A stretch of DNA of 64,000 nt from Bacteroidota bacterium (GTDB taxonomy: Bacteria > Bacteroidota > Bacteroidia > Chitinophagales > Saprospiraceae): NCBI GenBank assembly GCA_029557915.1, contig JAKQHS010000041.1, positions 25,928 to 89,927 of the forward strand, in the 5' to 3' direction. The position numbers and the translations under genes were made by a program. The notes below the pieces were generated by a model. That model was not told the origin of the DNA, ran no database searches, and was given only the letters and a program-made list of their open reading frames with translations. Below are positions 44,201-50,457 of this stretch, piece by piece; the stretch's first letter is position 1, and each line of letters starts with the position of its first letter.

Positions 44201-46424
44201 TGTGGACATCAGTTTCAATCCGCTTTTGACGACCCTGGATGGCTTATCCGGACTTCGGTCCATCGGAGGCTATCTGGGCATTTACAGCAATAATATACTG
44301 GACAATATCGATGCCCTGTACCAGGTGGACCATGGGGGGATCCAGGAACTCTATCTGCAGTTTAACCCCAGGCTGCAGGCCTGCAATGCGGAAGTGGTTT
44401 GCGCCTTTTTGAGCGATGAAACCAAATCCGGCCTGGCTTATATCAATGACAACAAACCCGGTTGCAACAACCCTTCTGAGGTAAAGACAAACTGTGGGCT
44501 GGCCAACTGCCCTGTGGGTAACCTTACGCTTAGCAGCCAGTCAGAGGTGGATGGTTTCAGAAGCGCTTACGGGGATTGTGCCGCCCTGCCCGGCGACCTG
44601 ATCATAAACGGAACGGACATTGTCAACCTGGATTCCCTCTCCAATCTCTACCAAATCGGCGGCCAACTGATCATTGAAAACACCGGGCTCGAAAATTTGC
44701 ATGGCCTTGACCATATCCTGTATACTACGATCAGCCATTTGTCAATCCGGAATAATCCCTCTTTGGCCGTTTGTGATGTACGCGCCATCTGTGATTTTCT
44801 TTCCCTGAGTGGCGGGACTTTTGAAATCATCGGCAATGCGCAAGGCTGCGCCACGGAATCGGAAGTCAGGTACTCCTGTTCGAAAACCTGTTTTTGGGAC
44901 GGGGTGGGTTTTACCTCCCAGGCCCAGGTCGACTCTTTCCGGAGGCTATACGGAAATTGCGAAGTAATCCCCCATGCGGTGACCATTTCCGGCTCAGGCA
45001 TCAATAGACTGGATTCCCTATTTAATCTTAAAAAGATCGGCCGCGGCCTCACCGTCCTGAGCACTTCGGTTCCCGACCTGGATGGCCTGGCTGGCCTGGA
45101 TTCGGTGGGGGGAAGCCTGGACATCCGGAGCAACAGCCAGCTTCTTAACATCAGCCAGCTTCAAAATATCCGGTCCATTGGCAGCACCCTCCGGATTCAA
45201 AGCAATGCTAAGCTCACTTCACTCGCCGGCCTTGGGCGCCTTTCCGGCGTGCCCTTCAACCTTACCGTTCAATCCAATTCCGCCCTTGCCAGTTTATCCG
45301 GCCTGGATTCAATCGGATATGTCGGAAATACCCTCCTGGTCATGAACAATCCCCAGCTGAACTCCTTTTCCGGTCTCCGTTCGCTTAAAACCGTGGGGTT
45401 AGATTGCCGGCTTGAAACCAATAACCTGGTAATGAATTTCCAGGGATTGGAAAAATTGGAAAGCGTGGGAAATGATCTCAGAATCCTCAATAACACCGGA
45501 CTTCAAACCACCGTCGGCTTGTCAGGACTGAAGACGATAGGCCGTCATTTGCGCATTGAAAATAACGGGGGCCTGGACAGCCTGTCCGGTTTGTCGGCCC
45601 TGGAATCCATAGGGAGCACTTTTCAGCTAATCAACAATGCCAGCCTGAACCATATACACGACCTTAGTAGCCTCAGGCACATCGGCCAATCCCTGATCAT
45701 ACGAAACAACAGCTTATTGTCAAGCCTTAACGGGCTGGACCAGGTGGAAGCTGATCCCCTGGACTACCTGAGCATCGAAAACAACCCGTTTCTTGATTTA
45801 TGTAATGTGCGGAGCGTCTGCCTCTACCTTTTTGACCCGGACAAAACCTATTCTATTTTTGGAAATGCCATATCCTGTCAGACGGGGGACCAGATCCTTG
45901 CTTCCTGTTCCATTGCCTTACCGGTATCGCTGATTTCATTTACAGCCAGCCTGGAGCAGGGCCAGGCCTTGCTTCAATGGAATACCACCGGTGACCTGAG
46001 GCCCGATCTTTTTATGATTGAACACAGCCGGGACGGCGAGCGGTTTTCCCTCCTGGATAAAATGCCCTTCGGGCACCAATCCCATCCGTATACCTATCGC
46101 CACTCTCCCCCGCCGGGTATGAATTATTACCGGGTCAAGGCGGTTGCTGAAGGCAGAAGTTCCGTGTATTCCAGTATAGGCAGCGTCCAGATCAAAAACG
46201 AAAATTGGGTCCTTCCCAACCCTACCCGCGGGATATTACATATCAGGCCTCCGGATGAGCAAAGATGCCGGATTGAAGTCAGGGACCTTACCGGGCGCGT
46301 ATTAATGAATGTTGCCGGACAGGGGCCGCAAATAATGGATCTTTCCGGCCAGCCCTCTGGGATATACTTGATCTCCGTTTTGAGTTATTCCGGGCGCCGC
46401 ATCTTCAAGGTATTAAAAGAATAA
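41217..46424 (+). CDS. Giant eight-module leucine-rich-like surface protein with T9SS sorting domain
   Basis: 1735 residues with a signal peptide. Eight modules of about 170-200 residues follow, the last one longer. Each begins with Cys and a SQxxVDxF-type motif (NNQSQIDAF, GQEDLNDF, TQEEVNDF, SQADLDFF, NQQQLDEW, SQDEIDAF, SQSEVDGF, SQAQVDSF), continues with 22-24 residue strands of the type GLDSLxxVGxxLxIxxN, and closes with C...VCxxL..GG...I..NAPGC and a final Cys. This resembles receptor-L-domain-like solenoids. The end has a linker (PVSLISFTASLEQGQALLQW) and a type A sorting domain (LPNPTRGILHI to GRRIFKVLKE). It is probably displayed on the surface as an adhesin or binding protein. Confidence 0.85.
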   Translation: MFFHLLPFILALLTSTGPNEEARPQEACLPNGIILNNQSQIDAFPGLYPGCDSIEGNVFINGAVSNLDSLKGLRAIGGSLFIYATSLKNFSGLEGLRSVGGELSVFSNFHLISFSGLDSLKELGSRLSIYQNDSLSDILGLSGLLDLKNNPLRISFCPRLSTCLIPAVCGHLASGGSAVIHDNAPGCNSRFQIAKACDPGALCPSVNIEIHGQEDLNDFISLYPECEDIAGSLNLISVEDTFYSLLPLAGIRTIGNVLNIVSNPFLSDLKGLDSLLSVANGLTIHSNPRLKNLDGLGSLQWVGNTFQLVLNDSLSSLEGLGQIDPDSLHTLYFQFCPLLSACDHASICQFLSGGGLAYLDGNAQDCNTSHRIQKHCYPDSLCPPGNLYFRTQEEVNDFHILYPNCQDLAGNLSIDGRNINRLDSLFGLKSVAGQFYLSNNDSLEHLNGLSGLQSIGQNFYILLNPALLSLAGLESLRQIGVGLVMDNNPLLQDLSALADSLLGTNPDFYLRIFYNPALALCHVPAICNYVNQGGEADIEGNAPGCTSLNEIILNCNPSQDCPPGNIEIRSQADLDFFTLNYPDCDHIAGSLTINSEQGPVTSLASLSHLKSIGGSFYIENNPALASLSGLDSLEFVGEALSIGSNAGLQSLEGLESLRIIGDYLAIYLNDALLRLEGLENLNPDSLDYLYVYECSQLSECNLPGFCSFLIEGGIAVIRDNAPGCDNPFQVIKSCQPGEICPPGHQAIYNQQQLDEWVAAYPDCTDLPGSLQIGPAEEEDPILSLTGLAKLGTIGGTLEINQNRWLKSLQGLDSLQGVGADLRIYSMDSLENLLPLKSLKLIEGQLYIRDNPVLTSLDGLDQFDADKLDALFIWYNEQLSFCSNPAVCAYLSTGKSAVLSENAPGCSSLNEVRPGCGVSCSQDFFEFYSQDEIDAFPANNPGCQNIAGYVFISGSDITNLDSLRQIKSIGQDITIFSNPVLNDISGLMNLTSVGSYVDISFNPLLTTLDGLSGLRSIGGYLGIYSNNILDNIDALYQVDHGGIQELYLQFNPRLQACNAEVVCAFLSDETKSGLAYINDNKPGCNNPSEVKTNCGLANCPVGNLTLSSQSEVDGFRSAYGDCAALPGDLIINGTDIVNLDSLSNLYQIGGQLIIENTGLENLHGLDHILYTTISHLSIRNNPSLAVCDVRAICDFLSLSGGTFEIIGNAQGCATESEVRYSCSKTCFWDGVGFTSQAQVDSFRRLYGNCEVIPHAVTISGSGINRLDSLFNLKKIGRGLTVLSTSVPDLDGLAGLDSVGGSLDIRSNSQLLNISQLQNIRSIGSTLRIQSNAKLTSLAGLGRLSGVPFNLTVQSNSALASLSGLDSIGYVGNTLLVMNNPQLNSFSGLRSLKTVGLDCRLETNNLVMNFQGLEKLESVGNDLRILNNTGLQTTVGLSGLKTIGRHLRIENNGGLDSLSGLSALESIGSTFQLINNASLNHIHDLSSLRHIGQSLIIRNNSLLSSLNGLDQVEADPLDYLSIENNPFLDLCNVRSVCLYLFDPDKTYSIFGNAISCQTGDQILASCSIALPVSLISFTASLEQGQALLQWNTTGDLRPDLFMIEHSRDGERFSLLDKMPFGHQSHPYTYRHSPPPGMNYYRVKAVAEGRSSVYSSIGSVQIKNENWVLPNPTRGILHIRPPDEQRCRIEVRDLTGRVLMNVAGQGPQIMDLSGQPSGIYLISVLSYSGRRIFKVLKE

Positions 46425-46531
46425 ACACTCCGGATTAAAAAACGTAATTTATTACATCCTTGTCGGTGGGATCCTGATGATCAATCTGATCAATTTGCTG
46501 GATTCCACCGATTTCTGAGGAGTTGATTTAT

Positions 46532-47749
46532 CTATGGATTTTGGATTTGCTTTTTGGTTTGATCCATATCTCCAAACAATTTCCTGCCCATATAAAGAGA
46601 GGCGAGGAGGATGGCAATGGACACATAACCTACCCAATCGTAACGCAGTAATTTTCCATTCAATCCCTTGATAACAATCGCGCCGGATAAAAAGGAAGCG
46701 GCCGAAGTGCCCAATTGTTGGACACTGCTGTTGAAGCTCATAAAACTGCCCCGCTGGGCCGGCAATGGTACATTGCTCAGCATGGCCTGGGCGGTCACTC
46801 CCCGGCCCGTAGCCACCATAAACCATAAACCAAAGAAAAACAGGACCAGGGGAAAGGGCCAGTCGGGAAGATTAGTGATGATGAATACCACGACCATGCA
46901 GGCTGCCACCGACCAGGTAAACACCCTGACTTTGCCCGCGTGGTCAGCCAGTCTGCCCAGGAGGAAGGAAGAAAAAAAAGCCGAAAGACCACCCACCAGG
47001 TACACGGTCGGAGTGAGGGCCTTGGAGAATCCTTTATTGAACTCAAGGTATGGATTCACAAAAGGGATGATCATAAAATGGCCCATCATGATCAGGGCGG
47101 AAAACATCAGGGCATTGCGCTGGTACTTATTGTGGATGACCTCGTTCAGAATTTTCAATTTGGACGCCGGATTTTCCTGATTCACGTGACCTTCCATTTC
47201 CGGAATGTATTTATTCAATAGGGGAATGATGGCGATGCCGAGGATGCCGACAAATAAAAAGGGGGCATGCCAGCTGATCGCATTGGCCAAATAAAGGGAA
47301 AAGGGCACGCCCAGGGTGGATGCAATGGCAAAAGAACTCATTACGGCGCCCATGGCCAATCCCCTTCGTTCGTACCCGAAAATATCCGAAATGATGGAAA
47401 GGACCTGGGCCCCGATCAGCCCGCCAAACAAACCGGCCAGCACCCGGGCCGCCATGAGAAGATTAAAACCGGGAGCAAGCCCGCAGGCAATCGTCCCGGC
47501 CAGGAAACCGGCGAAAGCATAGATCAGAATTTTTTTCCGTCCATGATTATCCACAAAAAAAGCCGCGGCAAAACCGGAGAAGGCTGCCGTCAGGGTATAG
47601 GCCCCGACCAGCAGGCTGAACTGGGCCGGACTGATGTCAAAATAAGGCATCAGGTAGTTCCCCAGGGGCATCATGATCATAAAATCCAGGATATGCGTAA
47701 AATTGACCAGGGCGAGTAAAAAAACGATAGCGCGTTCATCTCTTTGCAT
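46532..47749 (-). CDS. MFS transporter (drug/sugar efflux type)
   Basis: 405 residues from Met at 47749, with 12 predicted membrane helices. TM1 is IVFLLALVNFTHILDFMIMMPLG. The loop 2-3 signature is FVDNHGRKKILIYAFAGF, and TM4 is MAARVLAGLFGGLIGAQVLSIISDIF. This pattern (NFTHILDFMIMMPLG) recurs in Bacteroidota DHA1-type exporters and arabinose-efflux-like permeases. It follows the giant surface protein gene convergently and is not linked to it by any visible feature. The substrate is unknown. Confidence 0.88.
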   Translation of the reverse strand: MQRDERAIVFLLALVNFTHILDFMIMMPLGNYLMPYFDISPAQFSLLVGAYTLTAAFSGFAAAFFVDNHGRKKILIYAFAGFLAGTIACGLAPGFNLLMAARVLAGLFGGLIGAQVLSIISDIFGYERRGLAMGAVMSSFAIASTLGVPFSLYLANAISWHAPFLFVGILGIAIIPLLNKYIPEMEGHVNQENPASKLKILNEVIHNKYQRNALMFSALIMMGHFMIIPFVNPYLEFNKGFSKALTPTVYLVGGLSAFFSSFLLGRLADHAGKVRVFTWSVAACMVVVFIITNLPDWPFPLVLFFFGLWFMVATGRGVTAQAMLSNVPLPAQRGSFMSFNSSVQQLGTSAASFLSGAIVIKGLNGKLLRYDWVGYVSIAILLASLYMGRKLFGDMDQTKKQIQNP

Positions 47750-47915
47750 GTGCAAATATGCGGATTCGGTTTTGCGCCCTGATCTGCCCTTTTGTCAACG
47801 AATTGAAAATGCGGTAAGACGGTCAATGACAGGGGAAGGCCGGGTACTGACTTTTTGAATTGTCAAAAAACGATCAAAAACCGGGATATTCTTAAATTGT
47901 GGCGCAATCCGCATC

Positions 47916-48554
47916 ATGCTCAAAAAATATTTCTCATTCAATCACTGGATCGTCCTGGGGATCATCATCCTGGTTGAATTGATCGTAAATCTTCTCCTCA
48001 AGGCCACCCTGCTTACCGAAAAAGTCCTTTATAATTCTCTGGTCGAAAAAATGACTCTGGAGGATATCAGTTCCTTTTCCTCCACGGTGCGCTCCAGCGC
48101 CTGGATGCTGGTTGTCTTTGGAGTAGCCCAGCGCATCGGGGAGATCCTTTTGATCTCGGTTTGCATCAGCATCGGAACCCTGCTTTTCCGTTACGATATC
48201 CAGTTCCGTCAGATTTTGAAGGTGGTCATCCTTTCTTTCCTGGTTTTTACGGTTTCCAGGCTCCCCTTGTTGATCACCTTGCTTTCCGGCAAGGTCGAAA
48301 AATTTGAAGACCTTTCCTTTATGCCCAATCTTTCCCTTGCGGATTGGTTCCGGCCCGAGAACCTGCCTGAATGGGGCCTCTACCCTTTGCAGTTGATTAA
48401 TGTGTATCAGTTTCTATTCATCCTGCTGATGGCCGCCGGATTCAATCGGATCGATCCCCGGGGAATACCCAAATGGCTGGGCCTGATCCTGCTCACCTAC
48501 GGCACCGGCCTGGCCATTACCGTGGTGCTGACCGCTTTTGCCACCGCTATTTGA
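47916..48554 (+). CDS. Polytopic membrane protein of unknown function
   Basis: 212 residues with about five membrane helices (HWIVLGIIILVELIVNLLL, MLVVFGVAQRIGEILLISVCI, ILKVVILSFLVFTVSRLPLLI, LINVYQFLFILLMAAGF, LGLILLTYGTGLAITVVLTA). The layout recalls Yip1-type small membrane proteins, but no motif is decisive. It is the last gene before the peptide array and reads toward it, with about 200 bp between. A role in immunity to the peptides is conceivable but unsupported. Confidence 0.6.
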   Translation: MLKKYFSFNHWIVLGIIILVELIVNLLLKATLLTEKVLYNSLVEKMTLEDISSFSSTVRSSAWMLVVFGVAQRIGEILLISVCISIGTLLFRYDIQFRQILKVVILSFLVFTVSRLPLLITLLSGKVEKFEDLSFMPNLSLADWFRPENLPEWGLYPLQLINVYQFLFILLMAAGFNRIDPRGIPKWLGLILLTYGTGLAITVVLTAFATAI

Positions 48555-48649
48555 TTTGTATTTCCCCTGCTCAAGTATTTGATTTTCAATAATTAACACA
48601 TTTTTTATTTTTGTTTAACTAAAATTGTGGTATTTCAATTTAACTTTTT

Positions 48650-48657
48650 TAGATTTG
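48650..48657 (+). promoter_or_regulatory. Promoter -7 box of peptide gene 1
   Basis: TAGATTTG, an exact match to the Bacteroidota consensus TAnnTTTG, 95 bp before the first peptide ATG. An ATTG sequence lies about 22 nt upstream as a possible -33 element. Confidence 0.5.
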
Positions 48658-48751
48658 TCCTGATACAAGCCCCCTTTTACTTTAAGTCTGATTTTTAATT
48701 TTTTGTCAACCTGAAAATATTCCTTCAATCATAACAAAAAAACTTGTGTTT

Positions 48752-48949
48752 ATGAAACAACTTTCCTTGAACATGATGGCAAACCTCGAGGGCGGGGGCG
48801 CTCCTATTGCTGAAAACAGGGCCTGTTTATCGGCCTGCGCCTTGTACTCCTTTGCTTGTGCCAACGGCCTCGGCTTTCTCAAAAGGCTGGCCAGCCGCCT
48901 CATCGATGTCTATTGCAAAGGCTGCCATTGCCCGGATACCACCATGTGA
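48752..48949 (+). CDS. Double-glycine six-cysteine peptide precursor 1
   Basis: 65 residues. The leader MKQLSLNMMANLEGG ends in the Gly-Gly pair that C39 proteases cleave after. A short variable linker (GAPIA) follows, then the core ENRACLSACALYSFACANG, GLGFLKRLASRLIDVY and CKGCHC, then tail PDTTM. Six cysteines have spacing C-x3-C-x6-C-x18-C-x2-C-x-C, enough for three disulfides, and the middle forms a cationic amphipathic helix. It differs from the other four copies in the leader (NMMANL instead of NKMAS/I-I/L). It is the first of five tandem copies ahead of the C39 exporter gene. A bacteriocin or peptide signal is likely; no known family was recognised. Confidence 0.88.
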   Translation: MKQLSLNMMANLEGGGAPIAENRACLSACALYSFACANGLGFLKRLASRLIDVYCKGCHCPDTTM

Positions 48950-48958
48950 TTTCATTAT

Positions 48959-48985
48959 TCAGGTTTTATTTAAATAGTAACCTGA
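48959..48985 (+). terminator. Weak hairpin after peptide gene 1
   Basis: TCAGGTT / AACCTGA 7-bp stem 10 bp after the stop, with no real T run. It may be an attenuator or RNA-stabilising hairpin rather than a terminator. Confidence 0.4.
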
Positions 48986-49013
48986 CCAAAATTTTATTTA
49001 ATTCACCATAAAT

Positions 49014-49021
49014 ACTCGAGT
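49014..49021 (+). promoter_or_regulatory. Conserved ACTCGAGT palindrome before the peptide start
   Basis: The 8-bp palindrome ACTCGAGT sits 3 nt before the ATG of copy 2. Copy 3 has it too (ACTCGAGT), copy 5 has ACTCGAGC and copy 4 ACCCGAGT, all within 3-4 nt of the start. This is where a ribosome-binding site would be, so it may act in translation. Confidence 0.45.
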
Positions 49022-49024
49022 TTT

Positions 49025-49213
49025 ATGAAACAACTTTCCTTGAACAAAATGGCTTCCATCGAAGGGGGTGCTGCGTTGGAGAACAGGGCCTGTCTTTCAG
49101 CCTGCGCCTTGTACTCCTTTGCCTGTGCCAACGGCCTCGGCTTCCTCAAAAGGCTGGCCAGCCGCCTCATCGATGTCTATTGCAAAGGCTGCCATTGCTC
49201 GGATACCGTTTAG
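49025..49213 (+). CDS. Double-glycine six-cysteine peptide precursor 2
   Basis: 62 residues, the shortest copy. Leader MKQLSLNKMASIEGG, linker AAL, the common core from ENRAC to CKGCHC, tail SDTV. The predicted mature peptide is 47 residues, with net charge about +2. At the DNA level the core is almost identical to copies 1 and 3, while linker and tail differ. A strong terminator follows 24 bp after the stop. Confidence 0.9.
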   Translation: MKQLSLNKMASIEGGAALENRACLSACALYSFACANGLGFLKRLASRLIDVYCKGCHCSDTV

Positions 49214-49237
49214 TTAAGGTAACCGAATTAAAAAATG

Positions 49238-49273
49238 CCCGGTGATGCCCTTGAGGTATCCCGGGTTTTTTTT
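49238..49273 (+). terminator. Terminator after peptide gene 2
   Basis: CCCGG-T-GATGCC pairs with GGTATCCCGGG (one bulge, one G-T type position) and is followed by eight Ts. Near-copies occur after peptide genes 3 and 4. Confidence 0.85.
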
Positions 49274-49301
49274 GCTGATTATTGAACAATTCTTATTTTT
49301 A
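49271..49301 (+). promoter_or_regulatory. Promoter of peptide gene 3
   Basis: TTTG (49271-49274), 19 nt, TATTTTTA (49294-49301): the Bacteroidota -33/-7 arrangement with one mismatch in the -7. The -33 lies inside the T run of the previous terminator. Confidence 0.6.
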
Positions 49302-49363
49302 TTACTCCCCTCCGGCAAAGACCAGGTTTTAAATTTTGATTAATCACCATAAAACTCGAGTTT

Positions 49364-49555
49364 ATGAAACAACTTTCCTTGAACAAAATGGCAAGTCTCG
49401 AAGGGGGTTCTTCCACGGCGGAGAACAGGGCCTGTCTTTCAGCCTGCACTCTGTACTCCTTTGCCTGCGCCAACGGCCTCGGCTTTCTCAAAAGGCTGGC
49501 CAGCCGCCTCATCGATGTCTATTGCAAAGGCTGCCATTGCCCGGATGCCTTCTAG
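49364..49555 (+). CDS. Double-glycine six-cysteine peptide precursor 3
   Basis: 63 residues. Leader MKQLSLNKMASLEGG, linker SSTA, core as in copy 2 except Thr for Ala in SACTLYSF, tail PDAF. It belongs with copies 1 and 2 in the KGCHC subgroup. It has its own upstream promoter and downstream terminator, and starts 339 bp after copy 2, so gene plus flanks were duplicated as one cassette. Confidence 0.9.
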   Translation: MKQLSLNKMASLEGGSSTAENRACLSACTLYSFACANGLGFLKRLASRLIDVYCKGCHCPDAF

Positions 49556-49580
49556 ATTTTGGTAACCGAATCAAAAAATG

Positions 49581-49614
49581 CCCGGTGATGCCTTTAGTTA
49601 TCCCGGGTTTTTTT
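49581..49614 (+). terminator. Terminator after peptide gene 3
   Basis: CCCGG...TATCCCGGG stem followed by seven Ts. It is a near-copy of 49238-49273. Confidence 0.85.
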
Positions 49615-49643
49615 GTTCTTTTATTGAACAATTATTACTTTTA
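49612..49643 (+). promoter_or_regulatory. Promoter of peptide gene 4
   Basis: TTTG (49612-49615), 20 nt, TACTTTTA (49636-49643), again with the -33 inside the preceding terminator T run. The intervening TATTGAACAATT is shared with the promoter of gene 3. Confidence 0.6.
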
Positions 49644-49703
49644 TAACTCCCCCTGCAAACGACAGGATTTAAATTCTTATTAATAACCATAAAACCCGAG
49701 TTT

Positions 49704-49895
49704 ATGAAACAACTTTCCTTAAACAAAATGGCTTCCATTGAAGGGGGTATAGGCACCGAAAACAGAGCCTGTCTTTCGGCTTGTGCCCTGTATTCTTTTG
49801 CCTGCGCCAATGGTCTTGGCTTTCTCAAAAGGTTGGCCAGCCGCCTGATCGACGTCTACTGCACCGGATGCGGTTGTACAGATTCTATAAAATAA
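49704..49895 (+). CDS. Double-glycine six-cysteine peptide precursor 4
   Basis: 63 residues. Leader MKQLSLNKMASIEGG, linker IGT, the common core but ending CTGCGC instead of CKGCHC, tail TDSIK. The core protein is conserved while many third codon positions differ from copies 1-3, which indicates selection on the peptide. It starts 340 bp after copy 3. Confidence 0.9.
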   Translation: MKQLSLNKMASIEGGIGTENRACLSACALYSFACANGLGFLKRLASRLIDVYCTGCGCTDSIK

Positions 49896-49916
49896 TAAAC
49901 AACCGTTTACAAAAAA

Positions 49917-49950
49917 CCCGAGATGCCTGCGTGGGTATCCCGGGCTTTTT
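49917..49950 (+). terminator. Terminator after peptide gene 4
   Basis: CCCGAGATGCC pairs with GGTATCCCGGG, followed by five Ts. Confidence 0.8.
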
Positions 49951-50085
49951 ATTTAAAGCCCCTTTCTTATGAATTTTTTAATCAGCTGGTTTACGCTTTA
50001 AATCAATTATTATTATCTTCAACTTTCCTTCCAGCCAGAACTTTATTCCAAATGTCATCATTTATTCATCTTAATACTCGAGCTT

Positions 50086-50280
50086 ATGAAACAACTTTCC
50101 TTGAACAAAATGGCGATCCTGGAAGGAGGCGGAGGCAGCTCTGAAAACAGGGCCTGTTACTCAGCCTGCGCCCTGTACTCTTTTGCCTGCGCCAATGGCC
50201 TTGGCTTCCTTAAACGATTGGCCAGCCGCCTGATCGATGTCTACTGCACCGGATGCGGTTGCAATTTTGACCATACCTAA
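50086..50280 (+). CDS. Double-glycine six-cysteine peptide precursor 5
   Basis: 64 residues. Leader MKQLSLNKMAILEGG, linker GGSS, core with Tyr for Leu in RACYSAC and the CTGCGC end shared with copy 4, tail NFDHT. Its upstream region differs from the other cassettes and only a degenerate promoter is seen. The exporter gene begins 178 bp downstream, beyond a terminator. Confidence 0.9.
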   Translation: MKQLSLNKMAILEGGGGSSENRACYSACALYSFACANGLGFLKRLASRLIDVYCTGCGCNFDHT

Positions 50281-50301
50281 CGGACGTTTCACAGAATAAA
50301 G

Positions 50302-50336
50302 ACCCGGAGTATTTCATTTATATTCCGGGTTTTTTA
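50302..50336 (+). terminator. Terminator after peptide gene 5
   Basis: ACCCGGA / TCCGGGT 7-bp stem with a T-rich tail (TTTTTTA), separating the peptide array from the exporter gene. Confidence 0.8.
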
Positions 50337-50429
50337 TTTACCGGGTTTTGTTCACCCGGGCCTTCGGGAACAAATCCAATCCCTGCTTCAGAAACTCAAC
50401 TTCCTTTCTCCAAACCAGTAAGGGATTTT

Positions 50430-50437
50430 TACATTTG
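50430..50437 (+). promoter_or_regulatory. Promoter -7 box of the C39 exporter gene
   Basis: TACATTTG, an exact TAnnTTTG match, 20 bp before the exporter start. No good -33 was found. With the terminator at 50302-50336 it suggests separate transcription of the exporter. Confidence 0.5.
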
Positions 50438-50457
50438 TCCGCAGATATTCTTAAGTA

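Noticed and set aside
47916..48554. Immunity protein for the peptide array
   Set aside because: It is a membrane protein next to the array, but it has its own gap and no family link to bacteriocin immunity; left as unknown.
48706..49828. Minus-strand ORFs of 65-77 codons opposite the peptide genes (starting MRRLASLLRKPRPLAQ)
   Set aside because: They repeat only because the peptide genes on the other strand repeat. The plus frame has leader, Gly-Gly, Cys pattern and synonymous change, while the minus frames show no such constraint.
48746..50280. Peptides as lanthipeptides, thiopeptides or other heavily modified RiPPs
   Set aside because: No LanM, YcaO, radical-SAM or similar modification enzyme lies near. 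The simplest reading is disulfide-bonded, unmodified peptides.
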